A stretch of DNA of 64,000 nucleotides from Patellaria atrata CBS 101060 (taxonomy: Eukaryota > Ascomycota > Dothideomycetes > Patellariales > Patellariaceae): contig MU006094.1 in NCBI GenBank assembly GCA_010093705.1, positions 347,550 to 411,549 on the forward strand, given 5' to 3'. Positions 34,761-47,672 of the stretch are shown in pieces (the first letter of the stretch is position 1; each line of letters starts with the position of its first letter). A model generated the notes under the pieces. It saw nothing but the letters and a program-made list of their open reading frames with translations, was not told where the DNA came from and searched no databases. Both the position numbers and the translations under genes were made by a program.

Positions 34761-37700
34761 ATGGGTCCTCCCAATACTACGAAAGCAGAGAAAGGGATGA
34801 AAGCAAAATCCCTGTTGAGTAAGTTTCTCTCTTCGAACATCCCCGTGCAAGAGGGTTGACGCGCTCTAGGATTCGCAGCGTTCTTGTCAACTCGCTTGCA
34901 AGATGCGAATGATACAACTGTCGCTTTTGAGATTCAGAATCATATCAATGGACTTCCGCTCCAACCCAACTCCCTTGGCCCAAATGTACAGACCGAGCTC
35001 GATCGGTTGGGGACGGAGCTTTGGAATTTTTCGACCCGAATGCGACGTGATTCAAGTGCTGAAATCAACGCAGAAGTCCTATGTCTTGTCCGCGTGTTTT
35101 CTTTCTTCCTTCTAGATAGCGCTCAAGGAAGCATAACCCCAAGGATAGATCGCAATGTTCGACTGATGAAAGTTGCCCTGAAAGCCGCGAAGTATTGTCT
35201 GGAACATAAAAGCATAGTGCTTGCGCTGAAGATGCTTGAGAGGGCGGCAGAGTATGAGCGGCAAATTGAAAGTGCAGACGAAGGAGCGAGCGAGGAGCAA
35301 AGGGTCGTCGGGAGCAGGTTGAGAATGGAGTACTTCATCCTAAGAATTATGCTGGTAGGTCTCGCAGCGCTATTCAATAAAACACTCATTAAGATCAATG
35401 AATCTCTAGGCTTGGAAACAAGATCGCCTCGACTTAGCGGAATATATGTTTCCCAAAGCTTGTCTTAAAGATGGCCTACGCGATCCGACGCTTATGGAGA
35501 GCCTATCAGACCTTCTATTTGAGATCGGGAAAAGCATGCTAAGGTGTGAACAGTATGAAATGGCAGTTAAGTGGCTTGAGAGAGCGTATGATACGCTCGA
35601 AGACCAAGATATAGAGACTCTAAGTGGTGATGCTAGCGAATTGAGACTGAGTATCATGCATGGACTAGGCACGTTGACTCACATACGCTCATGTTAAAAT
35701 CCGACTAATTCATTTCAACAGTCAAAGCATTTCTAGGAATGAAAACAGATGATGCGCGCATTAGAGCGTGGGATATTACCACTTTACTTGACGCTGTCAG
35801 TACACTGTCCGGGCCATCTATCTCTTGCTTAACGTTAGTAGGATTTTAGCGACAAAATGATTGTCTCTCTCTTGAAGTTAGAGCTGTTATCAGAAGATCC
35901 ACACTCAGATCATGAACAATATTTTACTGGTAAGTTGAACTACTCCTTCTCGTAATAATTACCCTAATATCATAAATCAGTACTCCAGCGGATGGGCCGT
36001 TCCATAGTGTTAAATGACGCGAATTTCAAAACGTACATGTTGTGGAATATCTACACTACCATCTTACTAACCCTTGTAAAGGATCATGCATCATATCCAC
36101 AAACTCAAGTCTAAAAGGTGCGGATAGTTTATTCTATGCTCAGTCGAAATGCTGATTAGATTAGTCCCGAGCTCGCTTGCAAGATTCTAGATAATCTCAT
36201 CAGCTCAAGGTTATATTCAGCTGATAATCTAGGATGGATAGAAAAGGCCATTATAACCCACATATGGATTTTATCCAGTCTACCGGAAACCACAACAATA
36301 CTTGAATCTCTCTCAAACCTGCTAGATTCGGTATCAGAAAACGTTAAGGATCAGCTTCCCGGACCAGCAACTCACGCTGCTCACACTGTACGTGGTTTCA
36401 TAATATTTTCATTTGCTTAGTTGATTAAATTGCAATGTAGCTATTGTGGAAACGTATAGAAAAGTTATACGGCGAGAATCAATACGAGGCCGCAGAGTCT
36501 TGGTGTCGACTTTCTACTCACAGAGTGTTCAAGAATTCGGGGGAATCAAACCTCTCCAAGTTTTCTAGGTCAGTGATTAGTCAACTCAAATTCTTTCAAC
36601 TTCGATTAACACCCATAAGGAAGACTATTTTATGCGCTTTAGCAAGGCAAGATTTTGGAGCAGCTAGGGAAGCATTCTTCCAAATGTCAGACAGCGGGAA
36701 AGATGCCCCTTTAACCCGATACCTGATGTATAAAGTAGCAATAAAGGGCGGAGATACTGACCTTGGTGACTATCACAGACCTTCCCATGGCGAAGTGCAT
36801 CAGCTAATCGAGATAGCTCTCGAGTGTCTGGATATTGTTTGCAGGGAGTCGTCCAAAGATGCTACCCTACTCTATGCATGTGTACTAGAGGCACAGCAAT
36901 CAGGCGATAGAAGGCAAGCAGTGGTCGCACTTCAAAAAGTGTTAGAAAAGTATCAATACTCAGCCCCTCAGGGTGTTCATCTCCCGGCACTCTTACGGTA
37001 TGCACCATAGCGTGATGAGAATTGCCTTATTCTGATTATTTTCAGATGTACTGCTAGACTTCTAATGGCAGAGCTCGATTTCAAGGATGATGCCGCTTTC
37101 GATACTTCTGAGGAGCTGTGTAGACTATTTGAAGGAGGTGAGCTTCCCCCAATAACATTGAAACGAATCAATGTGCTAAGCTGTTTCTTCCATAGCTGCT
37201 AAACAAGCAAATAAGCCAAATAATCGAGTCAGCAGCTCAGGGGAAGGTGACTTTATCTCTCTTGAACTTGAATGGTTCTCTAGAAACATATACAACTTAG
37301 CACTGAAATTTTGTACTGATTTCCACCCTATACATCTGGCTCGTTTGCTTGGATCCTGTGTTGAAGTAAATAAAGTCCATCCTTAGGGCATGACGACAAC
37401 GCTAATATTCTCAGTTTATTACTCTACTTCAGAAAGACGGTAGTACCGATATCAATCTCATTCTTCGACGCATGTTCTGCTACTTCCTTAGAGCTTCTGC
37501 GTATATTACTTTGGCAAGGGCAGAAGATGAACCTGCTAACTCTGTACGTTCACGGTGCTAATAGACAAAATAATTCCTTCTGATGATATAGATACAACAT
37601 TACACGGATGCGCGAAAACAGATCCGAGCGTACCGAAACGCCTTACCTTCTTTATTAGCATCAGATGATCTCAATGATCCCGCACGGGATGATTTAATTT

Positions 37701-38446
37701 CGAAGCATTTCGAGCTCGTCAAGTTCGAGTTGGAGAGCACATTGAAGTTGAGTGATTGGGATGCGATGGATGAGCTTTTCGATGTAAGCTAATATCCACA
37801 CCTGGCAGATAACTTCTTGTTAACACGAACGCGCACAGGCTTGCTGGAAATACGAGAACCCAAAACAGTATGATACACTCGCAGACCTTGTACTTGTGGT
37901 CTACCATAGAATCATCGAAGTTAGCGCCGGTTCTTCTTACCAAGAAAGTAGGTTTATGCTTCCTTCGATTTGAAGCCCTGCTTATTTGTATATTACAGAG
38001 GTCTTAGCAGTCCTACAAAAGATTATAAATCTGACCTGGCGCGCCAACTCAGACGACGTGCTCACCCTCAGTCGCTGGATCCGCTGCCTCTTTCAGCTAG
38101 CACTCAGTTTCAATGAGAGCGTGAGCTTACAGTGTCTCGATCAGGCTAAGATCATTGCTGAGATGAGGAAGGACGTAAGATATGCTTCGATCGCTCCCTT
38201 TTTACAGACCGTTTGACGCTAACCAAGGAACTTTCTCCCTAGACAAATCAACCCTATCCCGCTACCGAACTGTCTTGGCTTGTAGCAACTGCTTTTAATC
38301 GGGCTGTGGATTTATACTGCGCATCTGACGAGAAGAACTGCAGGTTGTGGGCTGAGAAGGCGTTGACTGTTGCGAGTTTGGTCGATGATGGTGGTGTGCT
38401 GCATGCGGAGATGGAGCAGAAGTTTTCGGGTTTGACGTGGGAGTGA
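34761..38446 (+). CDS. SPO22: Meiotic TPR protein SPO22/ZIP4, apparent frameshift in exon 1
   Basis: Exons by hand: 34761-34819, 34870-35354, 35410-35668, 35722-35795, 35842-35929, 35981-36032, 36082-36117, 36165-36387, 36441-36568, 36620-36765, 36817-36997, 37046-37137, 37196-37365, 37415-37543, 37592-37783, 37839-37947, 37999-38174 and 38243-38446. From exon 2 on, all phases agree, giving about 914 residues of helical TPR-like repeats (AKYCLEHKSIVLALKMLERA, WLERAYDTLEDQDIETL, LLYACVLEAQQSGDRRQAV). SPO22/ZIP4 is the meiosis-specific TPR scaffold of the ZMM group needed for class I crossovers. Exon 1 ends in a phase that does not fit exon 2. One base fewer in the AAAA run at 34800-34803 would make it fit and give the family-like KSLL-FAAFLSTRLQD. 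Intron 35669-35721 uses a GC donor. The two 51-nt introns 36569-36619 and 36766-36816 lack stops. Confidence 0.85.
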
Positions 38447-39248
38447 TTTGGGATTTGTTGCTGGATGAATTAGAGGGCAGAATGAGGATAGACGAACTGT
38501 TAGCTGAGGAAGTAAAAGCATCACTGATGATACTCTTGTATTAATTGTACAGTACGATTGCTATTTAAGATAATTGAATTTATTATTATACTGTCCAAGG
38601 ATCTACTAGTAACGGACCTAGAAAGCAGGCATACCGTATTTTAGCGGGGGTCCAGGGGGTTGCAGAGGAGCATTTACGGGGGGCGCTATGGCTTGACGAC
38701 GCCCGCCTATAAATTACTCTCCCCGGTCCTGCCCGTTCCCGTTCAGCTGTCAGGTACCGCTTATTCTCCGTAATCATCATTCCTCTCATTCCTTTCACAT
38801 TTCTCCAGTCCTTCCCCACTGATGTATCACGAGTTCTCACCGATACATATGGACCTATGATTGTATCTACATTCTCTCCGCACGGAAAACTTGGTCCTAT
38901 TATTCAGCACCTGAAATGTTCCCCAGATGGAGACTTATTGCGTGATTGAGTCACGGATAACGTAACTATCTTCATTCACGCACTCCTCCTGGCTCCTGTT
39001 ATCTTTGTCCATGCGTCGGTCTTGCTAACTGGAACGTATAAAGCTGAGATTTCCCTTCCATATTGCCCATATTTTTCAGCATAACTGGAGAATAAGTACA
39101 TTCTTTTTGCTCCCGTCTTTACTTGCTCTCAATTTTTTACCTACCTTAGTCTAGAGATAACTAGTCCACTCTCCTCTGACAGGTCTCCGTAACTCATAGC
39201 AGTTGTCCTTTCTTTGAAAAGTGTCTTTGTTTCCTTCCGTGCTTGATT
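38447..39248. other. Intergenic, no gene seen
   Basis: The 3' flank of SPO22 and the promoter of the next gene. Pyrimidine-rich stretches near 39100-39150 fit a leader. Confidence 0.45.
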
Positions 39249-40184
39249 ATGGCTGCCGCCGTCGAGATTGCGACCCCATATCATACTTCTCGCGATTTCG
39301 TAGATGCTGCACAGTCTATTACAGAGCAGGAAGATCTCAGATATGCTTCCGGAAACCTTAGCTACTTGTACAACACCTATCTTCTGGACCACAATCATGT
39401 CACTACCGATTTCAATGCTCTCAAATTCTCCGCAGCAGCTTCCCAGCAATTGGTCACCAACGAGACCCTCACGCCAGGGGTCAAACTCTCCAGCAAGCTT
39501 ATCATCTCTCCCTACAATGAACCTGAATCACTACTAGACCTCGATACGCTGAATCTTCCCAATCAGCTTCTTGCCAAAGCTTTTACCTATTTACAGCCGG
39601 TCCTAAAGGACTATGCTACGGCAGATTATGCGGAATCCCTCAACTGGGATGATATTTTCAGGAAGCTCCGGGAATTTGCCGCCGCTGAGGACTATACCTG
39701 GAAGGAGCAATCTTTCTATCTTGTTATTTTCCGCTCACATCTTAAATCAAATATCGATAATGACCTCCTTTTCAATCTCGATCACCATTCAGTTAAAGAA
39801 GCTTGCGCTAGTGGAGGACTACTGAAGTACTGGTTTGGTACTAAGGACCAGGAGCACCGGAACTTAGCAACTTGTATGTTTACTCTTAGTTCAAGGTTCA
39901 AGAGGTCTCCAAACCCTCAGATGATGCTAACAGGTAGATAGGCGTTTGGCGAAATAGAGAAGATGCCCATAAAGGAGGTACAGGACCGTGGCATCGCCGA
40001 GCTAGACTTGCAGCTCGGGAGTTGTACCAGGATATCAAGTTTTCAACCCATACTCTAACTATTAGTGATGATGTTCAAAGCTGGAGCATTGAAGGTATTG
40101 GTGGTCGTTCAGTTCCTGAATAGTTCACGATGATTTTCAGCATGGCTCATGGCTCCGAATTTGAAAAAGAAGCGTGGGATCTAG
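39249..40184 (+). CDS. Conserved fungal protein, possibly UPF0643 type
   Basis: Exons 39249-39873, 39942-40094 and 40141-40184 join in phase to 273 residues. The introns are 39874-39941 (GTATGT...GATAG) and 40095-40140 (GTATTG...TTCAG). The protein is soluble with no signal peptide. The C-terminal part WRNREDAHKGGTGPWHRRAR followed by LAARELYQDI resembles a conserved block in the uncharacterised UPF0643 fungal family, as I remember it. The product ends LMAPNLKKKRGI. No catalytic motif is seen. Function is unknown. The consistent phase and conserved block make a real gene likely. Confidence 0.8.
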
Positions 40185-40829
40185 CATGGCGTTTGGAGTA
40201 TCCTATATCGGTTCAAGCATGTTTTCTGTGGAGTTCAAAAGGTTTCAAAAGGGCTTTATGGTACGAGACTGTCAGAATTTTCGTCCCCCTTTTCATAACA
40301 AATCCAACCTAACCTCGATTGATATTAACTTTTCGCGAAAAACTTCCCTTGATTCTGTGTGGCTTTATCATACAGGGTTGACCCTACCCCCGCGCTTCTG
40401 ACTTACGCAGCACATAAGAAGCTACTGAACTACGTCATCTAGATCTCGCAATAATCGTTGCATATCTTGATTTCCTCAACCACATCTAGAATAGCTGATG
40501 AGATGTAGAGACTTAAATCTAACCACGTTCAAGTATAACATTCTCATCTCCAAATGATCAAGTCGGTTTGCCTTACCATACAATGAGAAATTGTCTTATT
40601 ATTCATCTGCAACACATCCAGTCCATCCTTGCTCGTTCATATCAGTATTTTGAGATCTTTTAGCTTTATCACTTAGCGTATTCGCTTTCTTGAGATATTC
40701 ACTTCTGAATCACGCCTGCAGATTGACTATACTTTCCGTCGAAAGTACACTTCATCAATTTGATTATACGTACATTAAGTGCGCAGCCCGAAACAACACT
40801 ACTATACCAATCAATAGCCGCATATAGAG
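40185..40829. other. Intergenic, promoter of DUF1989 gene
   Basis: No coding feature; 645 bp with AT-rich patches. Confidence 0.45.
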
Positions 40830-42551
40830 ATGTCTGGAGAACTCCAAACGATCCCCGCCCGTCATGGCACGGCCACATTCGTGCCGCAAGGTCAAACGAT
40901 CAAGATCATAAATACCTATGGTAAGCAAGTGGTTGATGTCTGGGCTTTCGCTTTGCACCAGCCTCCGTCAGAAAAGGAAAAGCAAGCAGAAGAGAAAGAA
41001 GCAGATGAGAGCTCAAAGAAACCGGAGCAGGTATCAACACCAAGAAAGAGCAAGAGTACTGAGAACCAGCCAACTAAGAGCACAGAAAATTTACCAGAGG
41101 GAAATAAAACTCTGCAGAAACCGCCCGAGGAAGAGAAGGAATCGAAAGACAGTAAGACCAGCACCGAAGAAAAGAAGCAAAAGGATACCAAAGAAGGGAA
41201 GTCGGATAATGACACCCTGTCTAAAAGTTGGACCTCTTACATCCCATCGATCCGCTCGAAGGGAAAGGCTACGGGGGATAAAGCAAAGAGTTCAGCAGAA
41301 GGATCAAAATCGTCCACGTCCAAGGGCTGGTCGTCTTATATTCCTTCTGGGAAAGCGTTCACATCACGACTACCCTCCAAGGACACTATCAGCTCTTACG
41401 CCGGTTTGAATACACGTGATCCTGAGAAGTCGTATGCGGAGCAGTTGTACGATTTTTCCAAAACTCCGGTTGGGGCCGCGGGATTATCGGGTGAGTGTAC
41501 ATTATCTCTTTACAGCTCTAGATTGGAATTCTTCAGTAACTGTACGCTAAGTATACTCTCGCTGGTGTACTCTTGATTCCGAAACGCCGGTGAACCCTGA
41601 AGATACTTCATGTTCAGTATTCAAGACATGAATTACCTATACTATACCGTCCCACATATTCCACATACTATTCAACCCCCCCCCCCAAAAAAAAAAATTT
41701 AAAAAATTTACAAACACAAAACCCCCATCTCAAACCCCAGCTCATCCCATTCAACATCCACTAACCCTCCACTCGCCGCAGCCGTCGCCGGCTCCAGCTA
41801 CACCAGCACCCTCTACGCCGCCTACACCGCCTACACAACCACACACCCCACATCCCCGCCCCCGATGGAATACCTCTCCCTCCCGCACACCCTCGCCGCA
41901 ACCCACAACCTCACCCCCCGACCCAGCTCCACCCTCCTCTCCAACCTCCGCCAACCCCTCCTCACCCTCCTCGAAGACACTTCCCCAGGCCTCCACGACA
42001 CCCTCCTCGCAGCATGCGACCCCCGCACCCGCACCGGCGGCTCCTGCGCCGAGAACCTCGTCCTCGCGCTGCGCGAGCTGAACGCCACGAGCGGGCTCAA
42101 GGGCGTCAGGGCCGTTGGGGCCGATGTCAGTGTGAACACGTGTCCGACGTCGTTGTCGCTGTTCATGGATGCGGGGGTCGATGGAGATCGGGTCGCGGGA
42201 CCCCCGGAGGGGGGCCAGAAGGGGGACTTTGTGAGATTGAGGGCCGAGAGGGATGTCGTGGTTGTTATGAGTGCTTGTCCGCAGATGAGTGGGAAGAGTA
42301 TGGTTGCGCATTTTGTTGTTGAGGGGGAGGGGTTTGGGAAGGCCGGGGAAGAGGAGAAGAAGGTGAGGAAGGAGGGAGCTGAGAGACCGAAGCCGAAGAA
42401 GATCGGGTCGAGTAGGGCTAATTTGCGGAAAGAGGGGACGGTGGACGAGCGCGGGAAACAGGATGGACCGGATGTTCAAGCGCAGGATGGACCGCCTAGG
42501 AGGAAACCGAAGAAGTTGGAGAGAAGGAGTACAGCCCCGAAATCTGGTTAG
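40830..42551 (+). CDS. DUF1989 (urea carboxylase-associated type) protein with charged insertion
   Basis: Exons 40830-41490 and 41782-42551 join in phase to 476 residues across a 291-nt intron holding C, A and T runs (41677-41710). The N-terminus IPARHGTATFVPQGQTIKII followed by NTYGKQVVDVWAF is the DUF1989 opening. A Lys/Glu/Ser-rich insertion of about 120 residues follows. The second half has MEYLSLPHTLAA, LLTLLEDTSPGLHDTLLAAC, SLSLFMDAGV, GDFVRLRAERDVVVVMSACP and a basic tail. Bacterial DUF1989 proteins accompany urea carboxylase and allophanate hydrolase, and the fungal role is not established. ureG lies about 10 kb away, so a shared link to urea or guanidine nitrogen is possible. Exon 2 is far richer in G and C than exon 1. 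Confidence 0.88.
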
Positions 42552-42814
42552 GAGGTTGGTACAATTATCAAATGGCTTCAACTGTTGGTTTCATGCACAT
42601 GTATATATACATTGCCTGTATCGTGATTCATTATTCGCTAAAACTACTGTAATTCCCATTCTCTACACAATCTGAGAGTTCTCTCAGTTACCATTAAGCC
42701 TTATATTCTACTCTGCTCATAGCATGTCTTTGCAAAGAACCCTTCAGAAATCAATATCCCAAAGTACCAAATTCCTCATCCCTTGTAGCCCAATGAAAAT
42801 ATCCCCTCCAGTCT

Positions 42815-45447
42815 CTAGCGGGTCGAATTGGAAAATTCAGTACCGGTATTCGAGTTGGTCGCCTCTTCCTCAACCTTTCCATCAATTGCCAATTCCCGCA
42901 TAGCATCACTAATACTCGGCTGTATGGTATCTCCTGATACCTCACTGACCCCACAACCTCCATCTTCCTCCTTCAACTCACACTCGCTGGCTTCCTCATC
43001 GGTACTGCTGCCAATCTTCTCCTCTTTACTAGCTCCCCCAAGGTACGGGTTGAGCCATTGATTCAGAATATCGTCGGCTTGGCGCTTCAGGTCAGAATTG
43101 GAAGATGCCTTGGTCGTCTTTGGGTCGAACAGAGAGGATCCGGCAATCGAAGTTCCGCCAAAGAATCCACTAGGCATATTCTTGATATTGCAGATCACCT
43201 CACCACTCCTAGGCTTAGGTTTCCCGAATAACCCGCCGAATTGCGTCGTTGGACGGTCTGTCGGTTTATCAAAGAGACTTGTCCCTGATTGCCGTTGTGT
43301 CCCGCTGGTGGATCCGAAAAGTCCAGGTGCAAGGTGTCCAGATGTTTTAGATGGTTCGGTTGGTAATCCGAACAGACCTGTGGATTGTGCCTGAAAGGTG
43401 TCGAACAGGCTGGTTGGCTTCCGAGCCGTTGTATTGGAAGAAGTCTCCCCCTCCGGTTGATTTGGGAAATTACTAAACAAAGTTGTGTCAAGTCTGTCTC
43501 GAACCCAGTCGGCTGTAGAAGTGGTGATACTGGACTTTAACCCTGACCCGGCAACCCCTTCGTCCACTGGAGGCTCCGGGTTTGAGCTCGTATTATGGCT
43601 GTGCTGGCGAAAAGGACCTATTCCACTGTGAATGGGGAGATTAACTGGAGACTGCGGTCCCAATTTTCCTTTCCGGTGACCGAAACTAGTAGCATTGGTA
43701 GTCTTGTAATCATATTTCTCAGGGTGCGAGAAGATATTTGGTGACTCAGAGACCGTTTTGAGTGGATCAAACAGGCCTTCAGCATCTCCTTTCGTGCTAA
43801 ACTTGAAAGGATCAAATGTTGGGGGCTCGACATTGAATAAATAGGGCTTCTTCTCGGTGAAAACATCATTTCCCTTAGTAAAAAAGACTAATGTCTGTAC
43901 TTCATGAGCTCCCATTGTTGTGGGTAGTATTACCGACCTGGATCTCTCGATGGACAGAATGGTCTCTTTGATGGAGCTAACAAAATCGAATACAGTAGCA
44001 CTTTCGCGCGAAGTGAGTCCTCTGAGCTCATCTATGATGGTTCCCTTAGTACGATTCTCAAGAACACGTTGTTGAATTGTCTCTCTGTTGAGTGGAAGTA
44101 ACGTTATTTCGGTGGACCACTCAATCATTTTCGGGTAGACAGCTACAGTAGGGTTTAGCGTCCAAGCTTTGAGGATGCCTCCTTCGAGATCACTGGGTAC
44201 TTCGTTAAGTCCAGTCTTCCCCCGAGCGTTTTCTTCTATGAGTACATTCACAGATTTATCAGACGTATCTTGTCCGTCTCTAGTGACTTCATCATGAATT
44301 GTGGTAGGTTCTTCGCCGTTATCTACTTCATGGGAAAAAATGAACTCAAACTCCGAGACAGAGTAATCCTTTTCATCGTGGACCGTGGTTTCCGCCGTAA
44401 TTGATTTGGGCTCGGAATCGGCTTTTCCCGAGTCTGGCTTTGGTGCCAAGGGATTGACGTTTCGTAGTGCCCTTATATGGAGCTCCTGGATGCTATTTTC
44501 CTGAATGAAAGTTGGTGGCCAGTTACCAAACATGATTACACTCGGGTATTTCCCCTGCTCCCTGAATATTTGTTAGAAAGTTTCACACCAAAACGAAAAA
44601 AACTAAGGGTTTTCATCATAGAGGTTCACTCACATCTCTTGGTAACGGCGGACCTCTTCCTCCTCAAAAGAAAGGGGAAACTTGAGATCGGGTTCGCCAG
44701 GATCCAACCAAAGACGTTCCTTCTTTTGCATTGATGGATAATCGGGTTCTCCGTACCGACCCCTAAAGCCTTGAGGGTGCTGTAGTTGCACATAGGATCG
44801 AGGGAGATTTGGAAATTCAACATGTTGTGGTGGTTGAGGTGCAATGGCGTCGAAAACACCAAGATTTGGTGCTCGATGCGTAGCTGGAGAGGTGATTGCT
44901 TCATTAAAGATCCCCTCCATGTATATATCTTTGGAAGAACGCCTATGGTCGGCAAATTAAAATGTGCAGCATCGTAAAGGTAAGAAAACACCTACGGACT
45001 TGATCTCCGACGAGCTCGGCCTAGCTGAATTGCTATGCCAAATTGTTGGATCTCATTGCTTAGTTGTACGATTCGGCCACAGTTAATACGACAATGTTCC
45101 CAGAGGTCCTTGAATGGGTTCCGATTGAAGAGCCCATATGCGTTCTGATCAAGAGCAGTATCAAGCGATTGAAGTTGAAACATGCAAGACTCCAAGCGGG
45201 AGTTAACATACTCAAGACCATTTGGACTAAGTATTTGGTCTTCCTCAAAATCAGAGCTCTTGCTAATGTTGGAGTTAACATGGGCTAAGATTCCCATAAG
45301 ACGGTAGATTTCACCGACAAATGGATCAAAGTCAGGAGCACGTTTCGTGCGGCTAATTGCTTCCAGCTTGAATGCTAAATCATCTCCAATATCAATTGCT
45401 GATGATATTGAATCTTGCACATCGCAGATAAGCAATTCGGCTGCCAT
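42815..45447 (-). CDS. Unknown 835-aa protein with GLFG-type motifs
   Basis: Minus-strand exons 45447-44996, 44942-44634 and 44561-42815 join in phase. The introns are 44995-44943 (GTAGGT...CATAG) and 44633-44562 (GTGAGT...TTCAG). The first about 150 residues are helical, with no membrane segment. A middle part has EEEEVRRYQEM and a well-ordered region with WSTEITLLPLN and SRSVILPTTMGAHEVQTL. The last third is low-complexity with TGLFGLP, PGLFGST, GGLFGKP, TSLFD and SSLFD, resembling GLFG repeats of nucleoporins but too few for a classic FG-Nup. The end is acidic. It might be a nuclear-pore-associated or other phase-separating protein; equally it may be an unrelated fungal protein. It converges with the DUF1989 gene across 263 bp. 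Confidence 0.8.
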
Positions 45448-47672
45448 ATTGACCACTCTCCGAGGGAGACGAACAAGGGTACTTTTAAGTGCCTGCTGGA
45501 GGTTTTGAGAAGTAACAACAAACACTCGATTGAGAAATTGAACCTGGACGGGAATTAATCCGGATATCTGAAATGGTGAGAATGAAGGAGAGTGTTCTTA
45601 CTATGACTTGAGGTGATGTTCGAGCAAACTATATCCAATTCTGGGCAAGGCTACAACTTCAGCTTAGCTAGGGTTCATGGGATGCTGCCTAGAGCTAGCG
45701 CGATCACGTGAATGATACGCTAAAGTCTAGACGATTTACCTAGCTTGTATCTGTGATTATGTAACCGTACTTTACCACGCTTACTACCTAACCAGAATAT
45801 GGCACTTCTGGATTGTTAGCATTGTTTATACATTCTAATAGTGTTTTACCTGACTGAGTAACTTGTAATACAGTTATTGAATTTTTGTGCAGCAAATTAT
45901 GAAAGCTAGAGAACGACCAGAACTAGAATCACGGAGCCCTTGGAGTATGCCGCACAACTCAAGACAAGTGCACCAATACAGACTACAGAGTACCTTAGGT
46001 ACGAAAGATGAAGTTAAGGAAACAACGCTGGCTCTCTTTAAGATAGTTAATGGAGTACGGTACATCATTAAAATGTTTGAATCGTACTGACCTTAATTTT
46101 AGATGGTAGAGCTGAATGAGTGTTCGTTCGACATGTCAATGTTGCCCATACCAACAATACCTTATCATGGCAATATTATTGCTTTGCCCATATCTTTTGT
46201 TCTTAGGTGTATACCTAGTGTGCAACTTGAGCTTTCTGTAGGTATCTACATGTGAATATGCATGTGAGGGTATCTACAGGGGCGGCTTCCTCTTGGAACA
46301 AACACAGAAGCGCTCGTATGACAAGAGCCTGGCTTATTGCTGCTACAACAGCACTTCTCTGTGGTCAGGATTCTTATCCTGAGGCAGACATGTGTTCAGT
46401 CATCAATCGACCAACTGTAGTAAGGTTGCATGTTCTGGTTGTACGGCACACACGCAAACACTGCAGCTCGCATTAGTAACTCCTAACTATTTCCAGCGTG
46501 GAAAAGACGGCATCTTCAATTCTTCTCAAAGTCTCAGGTTACATAAACACGATCTTGTCCCTCTTGTGCGGTGGGTGGAGGCAGTTGTTGTTTTTTTTTA
46601 TTAGATTCCTCCCTCGACCGCCTAGTGTTATCGGGGCTTGAAGTCTCGGGGATACGCTGGCGGGATTCTGGGCACCATGAATCCGTACAGGCACACATTG
46701 ACTTGGATTCTGACAGGCGGGTAATGTAAGAGGCAGCACCTTGGAGATAACGGTGGACAACGCTATCAAACCTCCAGCAGTTCCTATTCGCGGCCCTTCT
46801 CCTCCGAGGACGCAGTCTCCAAGAAATTCTCTTTATCTACTCATCATAAACTACGAGAGCACTGACAGCTCTTATTCCTGGAGCCCTTGGGAGCTTGGAG
46901 TCCCGAGCCCTCCAAGTTCCTTTGTACTGATGGACACACTTGGCATGTTACCTCGTGAGAAGTTGAGAATCAATGCTGGACTGGATGAAACACAAAGGCT
47001 CAGAGCCAAGGCAGGAAGAAAGTACACGGTGCGACAATGCAAAGACAAAAATGACTGCGGCTTTCAGAAAAGAACAGCAAATTCAGCAAACAAAAAGAGT
47101 CAAAGAGCGATGATGCCGGTCAATCCGCCTTGGGGGAGGTCTTGGATATGATGCTCGAAGAACTTGGGGATTGCTTGGGGAGGACTCCGCCGCTGTTGTT
47201 TCCAAGGGGCCACCGGGGGCCTTTTCTGCAACGGTGGAAGCCCGTGTTAGCCCCCAAGTGGCCCAAGGGAGTTTCCAATGCTCGGGCGTGCTGGGCGCAG
47301 TTGAGTAAGTTGAGAACAGCGTAAGAAATTGGTTTGTACTGATTGTTCTCAATGGTTACGGAGAGGCTGCGGTATCCGAGCGTTGGGTGTAATTGGTGCT
47401 TAGCGGTACTGCCAACCCTCAGCCAAGCTCTCCAAGAAACTTCAATGATCATGTAGCCAGAAAGAAGGACAGCAAAAGTCCCTGACCTCTTTCCGGAGGG
47501 GAGGACTTTCTCCAAGACGTTTTAATATGAAGGTACCACCGAGCTCATCCGCCTTCATCCTCAAAGAAGAGTCCTCATCAACACCAAAGCCGAAGTTGTC
47601 ACAGAGTGCGACGAGCATCCTCACGACGGCATCCACCGCGGAGCAGACCTAGGTCGGGACTTGGGCCTCAAA
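45448..47672. other. Gene-poor stretch, 2.2 kb
   Basis: Nothing is supported with confidence. Open frames at 46741-47151 (plus) and 47083-47515 (minus) have low-complexity composition and overlap antisense. An ATG at 47527 opens a Ser/Pro-rich 41-codon frame that could be an alternative N-terminus of the next gene if spliced. Confidence 0.4.

Noticed and set aside
41751-42581. Long minus-strand frame opposite DUF1989 exon 2
   Set aside because: It follows from the high GC of the real exon; composition is low-complexity and there is no domain.
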